NCBI RefSeq assembly: GCF_045984285.3
Contig: NZ_JBJQIK030000003.1
Coordinates: 62,001-126,000, forward strand
Direction: 5' to 3'
Source: Rugamonas sp045984285
GTDB taxonomy: Bacteria; Pseudomonadota; Gammaproteobacteria; Burkholderiales; Burkholderiaceae_D
Length of the DNA: 64,000 nt
The position numbers and the translations under genes are program-made. Within the stretch, counting starts at the first letter, position 1, and each line of letters starts with the position of its first letter. The notes beneath the pieces were generated by a model. The model ran no database searches and was not told where the DNA came from. It saw only the letters and a list, made by a program, of their open reading frames with translations. Of the stretch, positions 51,370 through 61,397 are shown one piece after another.

Positions 51370-51924
51370 ATGAGTAGTGGAAAAAAAAGTGCTGAACGCC
51401 TGATCAAAAAGTACCCGAACCGCCGGCTGTACGACACTCAGACCAGCTCCTACATTACGTTGACCGACGTAAAGCAGCTGGTTTTGGACAGCGAAGACTT
51501 CACCGTAGTCGATGCCAAGTCCAATGAAGACCTGACCCGCAGCATCCTGCTGCAGATCATCCTGGAAGAAGAGGCGAGCGGGGTGCCGATGTTCAGCACC
51601 GACGTGCTGGCGCAGATCATCCGTTACTACGGGCACGCGATGCAGGGCATGATGGGCTCCTACCTGGAAAAGAACATTCAGGCCTTCACCGACATCCAGC
51701 GCAAGTTTACCGCCAGCGCCTCGAATTTCGACAGCAAGACCTTCAGCCCGGAGATGTGGACCCAGTTCATGAACGTGCAGGCGCCGATCATGCAAGGCAT
51801 GATGAACAACTACATCGACCAGTCCAAGAGCCTGTTCGTGCAGATGCAGGAGCAGATGCAGAACCAGAGCAAGAACCTGTTCGGCGCCTTCCCCTTCGCG
51901 CCGCCGCCCACGGACAAGAAGTAA
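51370..51924 (+). CDS. phaR: Polyhydroxyalkanoate synthesis repressor PhaR
   Basis: A 184-residue regulator. The PHB/PHA accumulation regulator domain at the N-terminus (KYPNRRLYDTQTSSYITLTD, then VLDSEDFTVVDAKSNEDLTR) is followed by TRSILLQIILEEE and an amphipathic C-terminal half (NYIDQSKSLFVQMQEQMQNQ) like granule-binding phasins. PhaR binds PHA granules and, when free, represses phasin genes and itself. ATG at 51370, one codon after a GTG. Strong terminator at 51935. Confidence 0.93.
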   Translation: MSSGKKSAERLIKKYPNRRLYDTQTSSYITLTDVKQLVLDSEDFTVVDAKSNEDLTRSILLQIILEEEASGVPMFSTDVLAQIIRYYGHAMQGMMGSYLEKNIQAFTDIQRKFTASASNFDSKTFSPEMWTQFMNVQAPIMQGMMNNYIDQSKSLFVQMQEQMQNQSKNLFGAFPFAPPPTDKK

Positions 51925-51934
51925 GCACCCCACG

Positions 51935-51961
51935 AAAACCGGCGCGCGACGCCGGTTTTTT
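51935..51961 (+). terminator. Rho-independent terminator of phaR
   Basis: ACCGGCG (51938-51944), loop CGCGA, CGCCGGT (51950-51956), flanked by A run before and T run after, so it may act on both strands. Confidence 0.88.
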
Positions 51962-52017
51962 AATTGGGGACGGACCCGGATTATACGAATCATATAATCC
52001 GGGTCCGTCCCCAATTA
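51961..52017. repeat. Perfect 25-base inverted repeat (REP-like)
   Basis: Arms 51961-51985 and 51993-52017 (core GGGGACGGACCCGG) pair perfectly over 25 bases around the loop CGAATCA. It begins at the T-tract of the phaR terminator and ends 8 bases before the beta-glucosidase promoter. The GGGGACGGACC core resembles that of the repeat at 6548 (GGGGTCAGGCACC). Confidence 0.9.
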
Positions 52018-52024
52018 GATTTTG

Positions 52025-52054
52025 TTGACGGCGCAAAATGCACGCTGGTACTAT
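52025..52054 (+). promoter_or_regulatory. Sigma-70 promoter of the beta-glucosidase operon
   Basis: TTGACG at 52025-52030, 18 bases, TACTAT at 52049-52054. The expected start near 52061 falls just before the operator. Confidence 0.65.
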
Positions 52055-52064
52055 GACCACTTTG

Positions 52065-52078
52065 TGGAAACGGTTCCA
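52065..52078. promoter_or_regulatory. LacI-type operator
   Basis: TGGAAACGGTTCCA, a 14-base near-perfect palindrome with the central CG typical of LacI-family operators. It covers the transcribed start just after the promoter, the position of a repressor roadblock. The LacI-family gene at 57707 is the obvious ligand. Confidence 0.65.
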
Positions 52079-52092
52079 ATGAAGGAGTGCAA

Positions 52093-53469
52093 GTGGGTCA
52101 GGACTCAGCTTTGACGACGGCCTTCGCGCCGCCGGCCGACTCGGTATTGTGGCGCAAGGATTTCCTGCTCGGCGTGGCCACCGCCGCCTACCAGATTGAA
52201 GGCGCCACCGGGGAAGACGGCCGCCTGCCATCGATCTGGGACACCTTCTCCGCCATTCCCGGCAAGGTGCTGCACGGCGATACCGGCGCCGTGGCCTGCG
52301 ACCATTACCACCGCTGGCAGCAGGACGTGGACTTGATCCACGGCCTGAACATGGAAGCCTACCGCCTCTCCATCGCCTGGCCGCGCGTGATGGACGCCGC
52401 CGGCAATCCCAACCCGAAAGGCATCGCCTTCTACCGCGAGCTGCTGCAGTCCCTGCGCGCAAAGGGCCTGAAGACCTTCGTCACCCTCTACCACTGGGAC
52501 CTGCCGCAGCACCTGGAAGACAAGGGCGGCTGGGTCAACCGCGACACCGCCTACCGCTTTGCCGAATATGCAGACCTGATGAGCCGCGAGCTGGCAGGCC
52601 TGGTGGATGCCTGGTCCACACTGAACGAACCCTGGTGCTCGGCGATGCACGGCTACGGCACCGGCCACCATGCGCCGGGCAAAGCCGACAACAAGCTGGC
52701 GCTGCAGGCCATGCACCACCTGCTGCTGGGCCACGGCCTGGCGATGCAGGTGCTGCGCAGGAACGATCCGGCTTCGCTGAAAGGCATCGTGGCCAATATC
52801 GGGCGCGGCACCACGGATGGCGGCACCGCTGCCGACCGCCGCGCCGCCGAACTGTTCGAGATCCAGCAAAACAACTGGGTGCTGGACCCCTTGCTCAAGC
52901 AGTCCTACCCGCAAGGCCTGTTCGAGCTGTGGCCGGGCACCGAGCCGGTGGTGGAAGAAGGCGATATGGCCGTCATCGCCGCGCCGATGGACTACCTCGG
53001 CATCAACTACTACTTCCGCACCAATGTGCGCAGCGACGGAGCGCACGGCTACACGGAAATTCCGCTGGATGGCGTGGAGCGCACGCAGATGGGCTGGGAA
53101 GTGTTCCCGGACGGCCTGCGCGACCTGCTGATCGGCTTCCGCGGCGAGTACGCGAACCTGCCGCCTATCTACATCACCGAGAACGGCACCGCCTCCGACG
53201 ATGCGGTGCAGGACGGCGCCGTGAACGATGCGCAGCGCATGTCCTTCCTGAACCGGCACCTGGCCGCGGTAGACCAGGCCGTGAAGGCGGGCGTGGACGT
53301 ACGCGGCTACTTTATCTGGTCGCTGATGGACAATTTTGAATGGGCCTTCGGCTACGAGCGCCGCTTCGGCATCGTACACGTGGATTACGCGACCCAGAAG
53401 CGCACGCCGAAACGCAGCGCGGAACTGGTGCGCGACTTCCTGGCAAAGAGGAGAAATCGCCAGGACTGA
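52093..53469 (+). CDS. Glycoside hydrolase family 1 beta-glucosidase
   Basis: A 458-residue TIM-barrel enzyme. Acid/base Glu179 in TLNEPWCSA and nucleophile Glu363 in YITENGT define GH1; AAYQIEGA and FIWSLMDNFEWAFGY also fit. It hydrolyses beta-glucosides such as cellobiose with retention of configuration. AAGGAG at 52082-52087 selects the GTG at 52093 over the one at 52087. No signal peptide, so it acts in the cytoplasm on sugar imported by the ABC system that follows 73 bases downstream. Confidence 0.93.
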   Translation: MGQDSALTTAFAPPADSVLWRKDFLLGVATAAYQIEGATGEDGRLPSIWDTFSAIPGKVLHGDTGAVACDHYHRWQQDVDLIHGLNMEAYRLSIAWPRVMDAAGNPNPKGIAFYRELLQSLRAKGLKTFVTLYHWDLPQHLEDKGGWVNRDTAYRFAEYADLMSRELAGLVDAWSTLNEPWCSAMHGYGTGHHAPGKADNKLALQAMHHLLLGHGLAMQVLRRNDPASLKGIVANIGRGTTDGGTAADRRAAELFEIQQNNWVLDPLLKQSYPQGLFELWPGTEPVVEEGDMAVIAAPMDYLGINYYFRTNVRSDGAHGYTEIPLDGVERTQMGWEVFPDGLRDLLIGFRGEYANLPPIYITENGTASDDAVQDGAVNDAQRMSFLNRHLAAVDQAVKAGVDVRGYFIWSLMDNFEWAFGYERRFGIVHVDYATQKRTPKRSAELVRDFLAKRRNRQD

Positions 53470-53542
53470 TTCATCCGCAAGCCCGTTTCAACTATCATTA
53501 GCATCGACCGAGAATAAGGCGCATGAGCGCCCAGGAGACAGA

Positions 53543-54838
53543 ATGAGGAAGGCTTCACAACTGGCCTGCGCGCTGGCGCTGGCCATCAGCGGCGCGGCCA
53601 TGGCGCGGGCGCCGCAGCCGCCCAAGGCGCCGCCGGCGCCCAAGGCACCAGCCGCGCCCCAGCCTCCGCTGAAAGCTACCGTATCGCATTGGTGGACCTC
53701 GGGCGGCGAATCGGCCGCCGTGCGCGTGTTTGCGGAGGCGTTCAACAAGGCTGGCGGACTGTGGATTGACCAGGCCATCGCCGGCGCCGACAATTCGCGC
53801 GCCGCCACCGTGAACCGCATCGTCGGCGGCAATGCGCCCATGATCGCGCAGTTCAACACCTCCAAGCAGTTCCGCGACATTGTGGACCAGGGCATGTTGA
53901 ACAACATCGACGACGTGGCCGCCGCCGGCAATTGGGACAATGTGCTGGCCAAGCCCATCATCGACGTCATCAAGGTCAATGGCCACTACTATGCCGCGCC
54001 GGTGAACATCCACATGCCGGCCTGGTTCTTCTATTCCAAAGCGGCCTTCGCCAAGGCGGGCATCAAGGGCGAGCCGAAATCCTGGGAAGAATTCATCGCC
54101 GCGCTGGACAAGCTGAAAAAGGCCGGGATTATCCCGCTCGGTTTCGGCGGCCAGGTATGGCAGGAGAAAATCCTGTTCGACGCCGTGTTCGCGCTGGTAG
54201 GCGGCCCCGAGCTGTACATGAAGATCTACCGCGACCGCGACTACGCCGCCGTGAACTCGGAAGCTTTCCGCCAGGTGCTGATCAAGTTCCGCAGCCTGCG
54301 CAACTACATCGATCCGGGCTCGCCGGGCCGCAACTGGAACGACGCCACCGCCATGGTGGTGACGGGCCGTGCGGGCGTGCAGATCATGGGTGACTGGGCC
54401 AAGGGCGAGTTCTCTGCTGCCGGCCAGGTGGCGGGCAAGGATTTCGGCTGCTTTGCCGGTTTCGGTCCCAAATCGCCGTACCTGGTAGCGGGCGATGCCT
54501 TCGTGTTCCCCAAATCGGCCAAGCCGCAGATCGTGAAGGCCCAGAAGCTGTTCGCGACGGTGGTGACTTCGCCAGGTCCCCAGGCCGATTTCGCGGTGAA
54601 AAAAGGTTCCATCCCGATCCGCCCCGATGTCGATACCTCGAAAATGGACCTGTGCGCGAAGCAGGGCATCGAGATCATGAAGGACCGCTCGCGCCAGCTG
54701 CCGAATCCGGAGATGCTGCTGGAACCGGATCTGGTGGGTTCGCTGCAGGATGTGCTGACCAATTTCTGGAACCGCAACCAGACGCCTGAGCAGGCGCAGA
54801 AGAACTTCATCCAGGCCATGAAGGACCAGACATGGTGA
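53543..54838 (+). CDS. Sugar ABC transporter, substrate-binding protein
   Basis: A 431-residue periplasmic protein of the COG1653 family. Signal peptide MRKASQLACALALAISGAAM followed by an odd Pro/Ala/Lys linker (about 23-46), then the binding fold: VSHWWTSGGESAAVRVFAEA, GHYYAAPVNIHMPAWFFYSK, PKSWEEFIAALDKLKKAGII, GDWAKGEF. Close in plan to glucose/mannose or beta-glucoside binding proteins. AGGAG 5 bases before the ATG. With the GH1 enzyme upstream, the ligand is probably glucose or a beta-linked glucoside. Overlaps the permease start by 7 bases. Confidence 0.9.
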   Translation: MRKASQLACALALAISGAAMARAPQPPKAPPAPKAPAAPQPPLKATVSHWWTSGGESAAVRVFAEAFNKAGGLWIDQAIAGADNSRAATVNRIVGGNAPMIAQFNTSKQFRDIVDQGMLNNIDDVAAAGNWDNVLAKPIIDVIKVNGHYYAAPVNIHMPAWFFYSKAAFAKAGIKGEPKSWEEFIAALDKLKKAGIIPLGFGGQVWQEKILFDAVFALVGGPELYMKIYRDRDYAAVNSEAFRQVLIKFRSLRNYIDPGSPGRNWNDATAMVVTGRAGVQIMGDWAKGEFSAAGQVAGKDFGCFAGFGPKSPYLVAGDAFVFPKSAKPQIVKAQKLFATVVTSPGPQADFAVKKGSIPIRPDVDTSKMDLCAKQGIEIMKDRSRQLPNPEMLLEPDLVGSLQDVLTNFWNRNQTPEQAQKNFIQAMKDQTW

Positions 54839-55722
54839 GCTCACGTTCCCGCACGTCCATCGCGGCGTGGATCGCCCTGCTGCCCATGGTGCTGACGGTG
54901 GTTTTTGCCTACATCGGCACCATGCTGTTCACGGCGCGCGTTTCCGTCAGCAGCTCGCGCATTTTCCCCACCAACGATTTCGTCGGCCTGGGCCAGTATG
55001 CGCGCCTGTTCCGCAACGAACGCTGGCTGCTGTCGCTGGAAAACATCGCCGTCTACGGCGTGCTGTTCGTGCTGCTTTGCCTCGTGATCGGTTTTCTGCT
55101 GGCCGTATTCATCGACCAGAAGGTGAGCGGGGAGGGCATGCTGCGCACGGTGTTCCTGTATCCCTATGCAATGTCCTTCGTGGCCACCGGCCTTGTCTGG
55201 CAATGGATCCTGAATCCTTCGCTCGGCATCCAGCAGGTGCTGCGCCATATCGGTTTCGAGGATGCGCAGTTCGACTGGATCGTGGACCAGGACAAGGCGC
55301 TCTACACGATTGTGATCGCCACCGTCTGGCAGGCTTCCGGCCTGGTAATGGCGCTGCTGCTGTCCGGCCTGCGCGGCATTGACGAGGAAATGTGGAAGGC
55401 TGCACGCATCGACGGCATTCCGCGCTGGCGTGTGTACATCAGCATCGTGCTGCCCATGCTGTGGCCTTCGATTTCAACCGCCTTCGTGCTGCTGTTCGCC
55501 ATGGTGGTCAAGCTGTTCGACCCGGTGGTGGCGATGACGCAGGGCGGTCCGGGCACCGCCAGCGAGGTGCCCGCGAAATTCATCATGGATTACCTGTTCG
55601 GCCGCGCCAATATCGGCCTGGCCTCGGCTGCATCCATTGTGCTGCTGACCACCGTGGTGGCCATCGTGGCGCCGCTTTACTTCGCCCGCAGCAAGGCGGT
55701 CCAGAAAAGGAGCAAGGCATGA
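54832..55722 (+). CDS. Sugar ABC transporter permease (MalF type)
   Basis: A 296-residue membrane protein with six predicted helices. The coupling EAA loop is EEMWKAARIDGIPRWRVYISIVLP (about 184-207). MalF/UgpA-type binding-protein-dependent transporter domain. Coupled with the second permease by ATGA at 55719-55722. Confidence 0.92.
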   Translation: MVSSRSRTSIAAWIALLPMVLTVVFAYIGTMLFTARVSVSSSRIFPTNDFVGLGQYARLFRNERWLLSLENIAVYGVLFVLLCLVIGFLLAVFIDQKVSGEGMLRTVFLYPYAMSFVATGLVWQWILNPSLGIQQVLRHIGFEDAQFDWIVDQDKALYTIVIATVWQASGLVMALLLSGLRGIDEEMWKAARIDGIPRWRVYISIVLPMLWPSISTAFVLLFAMVVKLFDPVVAMTQGGPGTASEVPAKFIMDYLFGRANIGLASAASIVLLTTVVAIVAPLYFARSKAVQKRSKA

Positions 55723-56582
55723 AGCCCGTCTCGCGCATGACGCCGGGCCGCATCGGCCTGTATGCCTTCCTCATCATGGCGGCGCTGTTCTTCCTGGTGC
55801 CGCTGTATGTGATGCTCGTGACTTCGGTGAAGCCGATGAGCGAGATCCGCCTCGGGAATATCTTTGCGCTGCCCGCTGCGCCAACGCTGGATGCCTGGGG
55901 CATGGCCTGGAAGTCCGCCTGTACCGGCCTGGAATGCGAAGGCATACGCGGAGGCTTCTGGAACTCGGTCAAGATCACGCTGCCAAGCACGGTGTTTTCC
56001 ATCGTCGTTGGCGCCATCAACGGTTACGCGCTGTCCTTCTGGAAGCCGCGCGGCGCCAAGGTGCTGTTCAGCGTGCTCATGATGGGCGCCTTCATTCCGG
56101 GGCAGGTGATGCTGTACCCGCTGGTGCGCGCGCTGGCGGCGGTGGACCTGTACAGTTCCGTGCCGGGCATCGTGCTGGTGCACGTGATCTTCGGCATGCC
56201 GATGATGACGCTGTTGTTCCGCAACTACTACGCCTCGCTGCCGGATGAACTGTTCAAGGCTGCGCGCATCGACGGCGGCGGCTTCTGGCGCATCTTCTTC
56301 GAGCTGATGCTGCCGATGTCCACGCCGGTGATCGTGGTGGCCGTCATCATGCAGGTCACGAATATCTGGAACGATTTCCTGCTGGGCCTCGTGTTCGCGG
56401 GCTCGGACAACCTGCCGATGACGGTCCAGCTGAACAACATCATCAACACGACGACGGGCGAACGCCTGTACAACGTCAACATGGCCGCCACCATCCTCAC
56501 TTCACTGGTGCCGCTGGCCCTCTATTTCATCTCCGGCCGCTGGTTCGTGCGCGGTATCGCCTCTGGCGCCGTTAAGGGTTAA
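55719..56582 (+). CDS. Sugar ABC transporter permease (MalG type)
   Basis: A 287-residue membrane protein, six helices, with VPLYVMLVTSVKP near the start and the EAA loop DELFKAARIDGGGFWRIFFE. The C-terminus RWFVRGIASGAVKG is the MalG-family hallmark. A short insertion CTGLECEGIRGG with two cysteines lies in the first periplasmic loop. Four bases separate it from the ATPase gene. Confidence 0.92.
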   Translation: MKPVSRMTPGRIGLYAFLIMAALFFLVPLYVMLVTSVKPMSEIRLGNIFALPAAPTLDAWGMAWKSACTGLECEGIRGGFWNSVKITLPSTVFSIVVGAINGYALSFWKPRGAKVLFSVLMMGAFIPGQVMLYPLVRALAAVDLYSSVPGIVLVHVIFGMPMMTLLFRNYYASLPDELFKAARIDGGGFWRIFFELMLPMSTPVIVVAVIMQVTNIWNDFLLGLVFAGSDNLPMTVQLNNIINTTTGERLYNVNMAATILTSLVPLALYFISGRWFVRGIASGAVKG

Positions 56583-56585
56583 TGC

Positions 56586-57644
<1,059 letters not shown>

Positions 57645-57646
57645 GC

Positions 57647-57733
57647 GTCGCTCCCGCGCAGGCCGCGGTCCGCCTTCGCGGAGCCCAGGATTGCGCCGAA
57701 TGGCCCCTAGGTTCCCGCCTGCGCGGGAACGAC
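57647..57733. repeat. Paired REP-like palindromic element overlapping the lacI-type 3' end
   Basis: Outer arms GTCGCTCCCGCGCAGGC (57647-57663) and GCCTGCGCGGGAACGAC (57717-57733) pair with one mismatch. The right arm also folds on itself with GTTCCC (57711-57716): stem GTTCCCGC/GCGGGAAC, loop CTGC. The TTCCC-N8-GGGAA pattern resembles dRS3-type repeats of Neisseria and similar ones in other beta/gammaproteobacteria. The right half encodes the last residues of the LacI-family protein (VVPAQAGT). Confidence 0.8.
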
Positions 57734-58729
57734 GCCGACCGACTCGCGCATAGTCACCGTCACCGGGAACTCGCGCGCGATCTGGTAGGAAGTGCCGTAG
57801 CACTGGTTCAGCAGCCAGCGCACGGCATTCTGCGTCAGCTCCTTCACCGGGATATGCACCGAGGTCAGGCCCGGCACGGTGAAAGCCGCCGAATAGTCGT
57901 CATCGTAGCCGATCACGGACACCTCGCCCGGCACCGAAATGCCGTTCCGGTGCAGGCAGGAGAGGGCGCCCACCGCCATATCGTCATTGGCGCAAAACAG
58001 GCCGGTAAAGCGCCGGCCGCTCTTCAGCAGCGACGCCGCCGCCGCAAAGCCGCCCTCTCGCGTAAAGTCCGAATCCACGCACTGCACGTCCTCGCGCCGG
58101 ATGCCATGCCGCGCCAGTTCGTCGAAGAAGCCTGCCATGCGGGCTTCGTTGTCGGTCGGCGCGTGCGGGCCGGAGATAAAGGCGAGCTGCCGGTGTCCAT
58201 GCTCCAGCAGCGTGCGCGCCGCCAGCATGCCGCCATGGTGATGGTCCGGGCAGAAGGACGATTCCGGCAGCGCCGGGCTGCTGCGGTTCAGGAACGCCAT
58301 CTTGGGATGCATGCGGTGCAGGTCGATCAGGTCCTGGTCATGCAGATCCTGGCCAAGCACCACGATGCCATCGCAATCGCGGTCGATCAGGAACCTCACC
58401 GCTTCCAGGGCCTCGTCGCGCGGCGGGTTGGGGCCGCAGCCGGTGGCCACCACGACGTGCCGGCGCAGGGCGCGCAGTTCGATATCGGTCTGTTTGAGGA
58501 TGGTGCCGTAGTAAGCGCCGAAGAAGGTCGGCGCAAAGATTCCGATCATGCCCAGGGACTTCGCGGACAGCGAGCGGCCAATCGAGGAAGGGCGGAAATT
58601 CAGCTGCTCAATCGCGGCCTGGACGCGGCGCATGGCGTCCGCCGAAACCGGGCCGGAACCCGAAATGGCGCGCGATGCGGTGGACATGCCGACACCGGCA
58701 AGAGCTGCCACGTCCTTCAACGTTGCCAC
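57707..58729 (-). CDS. LacI-family transcriptional regulator
   Basis: A 340-residue repressor. N-terminal helix-turn-helix and hinge (LKDVAALAGVGMSTASRAIS; LNFRPSSIGRSLSAKSLG) and a periplasmic-binding-like sugar domain (60-330). It faces the beta-glucosidase/ABC operon tail to tail and probably controls it through the operator at 52065. The C-terminal eight residues VVPAQAGT are repeat-encoded, so the original stop may have been lost to insertion of the element. Confidence 0.9.
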   Translation of the reverse strand: MATLKDVAALAGVGMSTASRAISGSGPVSADAMRRVQAAIEQLNFRPSSIGRSLSAKSLGMIGIFAPTFFGAYYGTILKQTDIELRALRRHVVVATGCGPNPPRDEALEAVRFLIDRDCDGIVVLGQDLHDQDLIDLHRMHPKMAFLNRSSPALPESSFCPDHHHGGMLAARTLLEHGHRQLAFISGPHAPTDNEARMAGFFDELARHGIRREDVQCVDSDFTREGGFAAAASLLKSGRRFTGLFCANDDMAVGALSCLHRNGISVPGEVSVIGYDDDYSAAFTVPGLTSVHIPVKELTQNAVRWLLNQCYGTSYQIAREFPVTVTMRESVGVVPAQAGT

Positions 58730-58821
58730 GGAATCTCCCAGAGCTAGAATCGCCTATGGTAGCACGCGCCCTTCATAGGGTACAATGGCAGATTGGTCCG
58801 AACATTTCTTGCCACATTATC

Positions 58822-60231
58822 ATGCAATCCCAGCCACTTTCCCGTATCCCGAAGCCAGGTTCCGAAGGCACCCCAGCAAACACCGGCGCAGCGCCGAAAG
58901 TCGGCTTTGTGTCGCTCGGCTGCCCGAAAGCCCTGGTCGATTCCGAACAGATCCTGACCCAGCTGCGCGCCGAAGGCTATGAAACCGCGAAGTCCTACGA
59001 CGGCGCGGACCTGGTGATCGTGAACACCTGCGGCTTCATCGACGCTGCCGTGCAGGAATCGCTGGACGCTATCGGCGAAGCGCTGGCCGAAAATGGCAAG
59101 GTGATCGTGACCGGCTGCCTCGGCGCCAAGAAGGATACGGACGGCAGCGACCTGATTCAGAAGGTGCACCCCAAAGTGCTGGCTGTTACCGGCCCGCACG
59201 CCGTGGGCGAGGTGATGGCCCAGGTGCATACCCACCTGCCGAAACCGCACGAACCCTTCATCGACCTGCTGCCGCCGCAAGGCGTGAAGCTCACGCCGAA
59301 GCATTACGCCTACCTCAAGATTTCCGAAGGCTGCAACCACCGCTGCTCCTTCTGCATCATTCCGTCGATGCGCGGCGACCTGGTGTCGCGCCCGATCGGC
59401 GAACTGATGATCGAAGCAGAGAACCTGTTCAAGGCCGGCGTGAAGGAACTGCTGGTGATCTCGCAGGACACCTCGGCCTACGGCATCGACGTGAAATTCC
59501 GCTCCGGCTTCTGGAACGGCCGTCCGGTGAAGACCCATATGACGCAGCTGACGCAGGCGCTGGGCGAGCTGGCCAAGCAGTACGGCGCCTGGGTGCGCCT
59601 GCACTATGTCTACCCGTATCCGCATGTGGATGAAATCATCCCGATGATGAGCGGCGGCCATGTGCTGCCATACCTGGACATTCCGATGCAGCACGCGCAT
59701 CCGGAAGTGCTGAAGCGGATGAAGCGCCCGGCCTCGGGCGAGAAGAACCTGGAGCGCATCCTGAAATGGCGCGAGATGAATCCGGACCTGACCATCCGCT
59801 CCACCTTCATCGCCGGCTTCCCCGGCGAGACCGAAGCCGAATTCGAATACCTGCTGGACTTCCTGAAGGAAGCCCAGATCGACCGCCTGGGCTGCTTCGC
59901 CTATTCGCCGGTGGAAGGCGCCACCGCGAACGAGATCGCCAATCCGGTGCCGGAAGAAGTGCGTGAAGAACGCCGCGGCCGCGTGATGCTGCTGCAGGAA
60001 GAAATCTCCCGCAAGCGCCTGCAGGCCAAGGTCGGCAAGACCGTGAAGGTGCTGATCGATGAGCTGACCCCGAGCGGCGCCATCGGCCGTTCTTCCGCCG
60101 ATGCGCCGGAAATCGACGGCGTGGTACACGTGAAAAAGCCGTTTGAGCCGCACAAGAAGCTGGCTGTCGGCCAGTTCTTCGACGTCGAGATCACCCGCGC
60201 CGACGCGCACGACCTGTGGGGCGAGGCCTGA
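58822..60231 (+). CDS. rimO: Ribosomal protein S12 methylthiotransferase RimO
   Basis: A 469-residue radical-SAM enzyme that adds a methylthio group to Asp of ribosomal protein S12. First cluster cysteines in VSLGCPKALVD, VNTCGFID and VTGCLGA (N-terminal UPF0004 domain); radical-SAM CNHRCSFC at about 172-179; TRAM domain at the C-terminus (LQAKVGKTVKVLIDEL). A TACAAT -10 element lies at 58781-58786. I start at the ATG at 58822; the frame is open further upstream into the promoter region. Confidence 0.95.
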   Translation: MQSQPLSRIPKPGSEGTPANTGAAPKVGFVSLGCPKALVDSEQILTQLRAEGYETAKSYDGADLVIVNTCGFIDAAVQESLDAIGEALAENGKVIVTGCLGAKKDTDGSDLIQKVHPKVLAVTGPHAVGEVMAQVHTHLPKPHEPFIDLLPPQGVKLTPKHYAYLKISEGCNHRCSFCIIPSMRGDLVSRPIGELMIEAENLFKAGVKELLVISQDTSAYGIDVKFRSGFWNGRPVKTHMTQLTQALGELAKQYGAWVRLHYVYPYPHVDEIIPMMSGGHVLPYLDIPMQHAHPEVLKRMKRPASGEKNLERILKWREMNPDLTIRSTFIAGFPGETEAEFEYLLDFLKEAQIDRLGCFAYSPVEGATANEIANPVPEEVREERRGRVMLLQEEISRKRLQAKVGKTVKVLIDELTPSGAIGRSSADAPEIDGVVHVKKPFEPHKKLAVGQFFDVEITRADAHDLWGEA

Positions 60232-60233
60232 AC

Positions 60234-61397
60234 ATGAAAAACAAAGCCCCTCAGACCGCGATCATTCATTCCGATTACAAGGCGCCTGAGGGCTTTGCAG
60301 CCTTTCCGCAGGCGATCCACCACGCTTCCACCATCATCTTCAAGGACGTGGCGGCGCTGCGTTCCGGCGAATGGAAGGACAAGAACTCCTACACCTATGG
60401 CCTGCACGGCACGCCGACCACCTTCACGCTGGAAGCGCGCATCGCGGAGATCGAGGGCGGCGAGCGCTGCCTGCTGGCTCCGAGCGGGCTGGCGGCGATT
60501 GCGATGGTCGATTTCGCCTTCCTGCAAACCGGCGACGACGTTCTGCTGCCGGACAATATCTACAATCCCAACCGCGTCCTCGGCAACTGGCTGCAGGAAG
60601 CATTCAACATCACCGCGCGCTACTACGATCCCCTGATCGGCGCAGGCATCGCGGAACTCATCCTGCCCAACACGAAGCTGATCTGGACCGAAGCGCCGGG
60701 CTCAGTGTCGATGGAAGTGCCCGACCTGCGCGCCATCTGCGCAGCGGCGAAAGCGAAGGGCGTGCTGGTCGCGCTGGATAACACCTGGTCCGCCGGCCTT
60801 GCGCTGCGTCCCTTTGACCTTGGCGTGGACATCAGCATGCAGGCCCTCACCAAATACCAGTCCGGCGGTTCGGATGTGCTGATGGGAGCCGTCATCACGC
60901 GTGACCGCGAGCTGCACGACAAGCTGGCCAATGCGCATATGCGCCTCGGCCTCGGCGTGGGCGCGGACGATGCCTACCTTGTGATGCGCGGCCTGCCCAC
61001 GATGAAGCTGCGCTTCGAGGCGCATGACGCGAGCGCGCTGAAGGTTGCCGAATGGCTGAAAAAACGTCCCGAGATCTCGACGATGCTGCATCCGGCCTTC
61101 GAGGATTGTCCCGGCCACGAAGTCTGGAAGCGCGACTTCACCGGCGCTGGCGGCCTGTTTTCGGTGCTGTTCGATGAGCGTTATACGGAAGAGCAGACCG
61201 ACCGTTTCGTCGATGCGCTGAAGCTGTTCAAGATCGGCTATAGCTGGGGCGGCGCCAACAGCCTGTGCGTGCCATACCGTATCCAGGCCATGCGCCGCGG
61301 CTGGCAGCACGGCGGCACGCTGGTGCGCTTCTACGTGGGCCTGGAAGACACGGCGGACCTGATCGCGGACATCGAACAGGCCCTCGCGCAGCTGTAA
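60234..61397 (+). CDS. metC: Cystathionine beta-lyase-like PLP enzyme
   Basis: A 387-residue Cys/Met-metabolism PLP enzyme. PLP lysine in ALTKYQSGGSDVLMG (about 205-219), DNTWSAGLALRPFDLGVDIS before it, and the C-terminal SLGG-equivalent SWGGANSLCVP. MetC of proteobacteria splits cystathionine to homocysteine, pyruvate and ammonia; the AVHAG-like start and length (about 390) agree. Starts 2 bases after rimO, so co-transcribed. Its stop abuts the stop of the convergent membrane protein gene. Confidence 0.87.
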   Translation: MKNKAPQTAIIHSDYKAPEGFAAFPQAIHHASTIIFKDVAALRSGEWKDKNSYTYGLHGTPTTFTLEARIAEIEGGERCLLAPSGLAAIAMVDFAFLQTGDDVLLPDNIYNPNRVLGNWLQEAFNITARYYDPLIGAGIAELILPNTKLIWTEAPGSVSMEVPDLRAICAAAKAKGVLVALDNTWSAGLALRPFDLGVDISMQALTKYQSGGSDVLMGAVITRDRELHDKLANAHMRLGLGVGADDAYLVMRGLPTMKLRFEAHDASALKVAEWLKKRPEISTMLHPAFEDCPGHEVWKRDFTGAGGLFSVLFDERYTEEQTDRFVDALKLFKIGYSWGGANSLCVPYRIQAMRRGWQHGGTLVRFYVGLEDTADLIADIEQALAQL

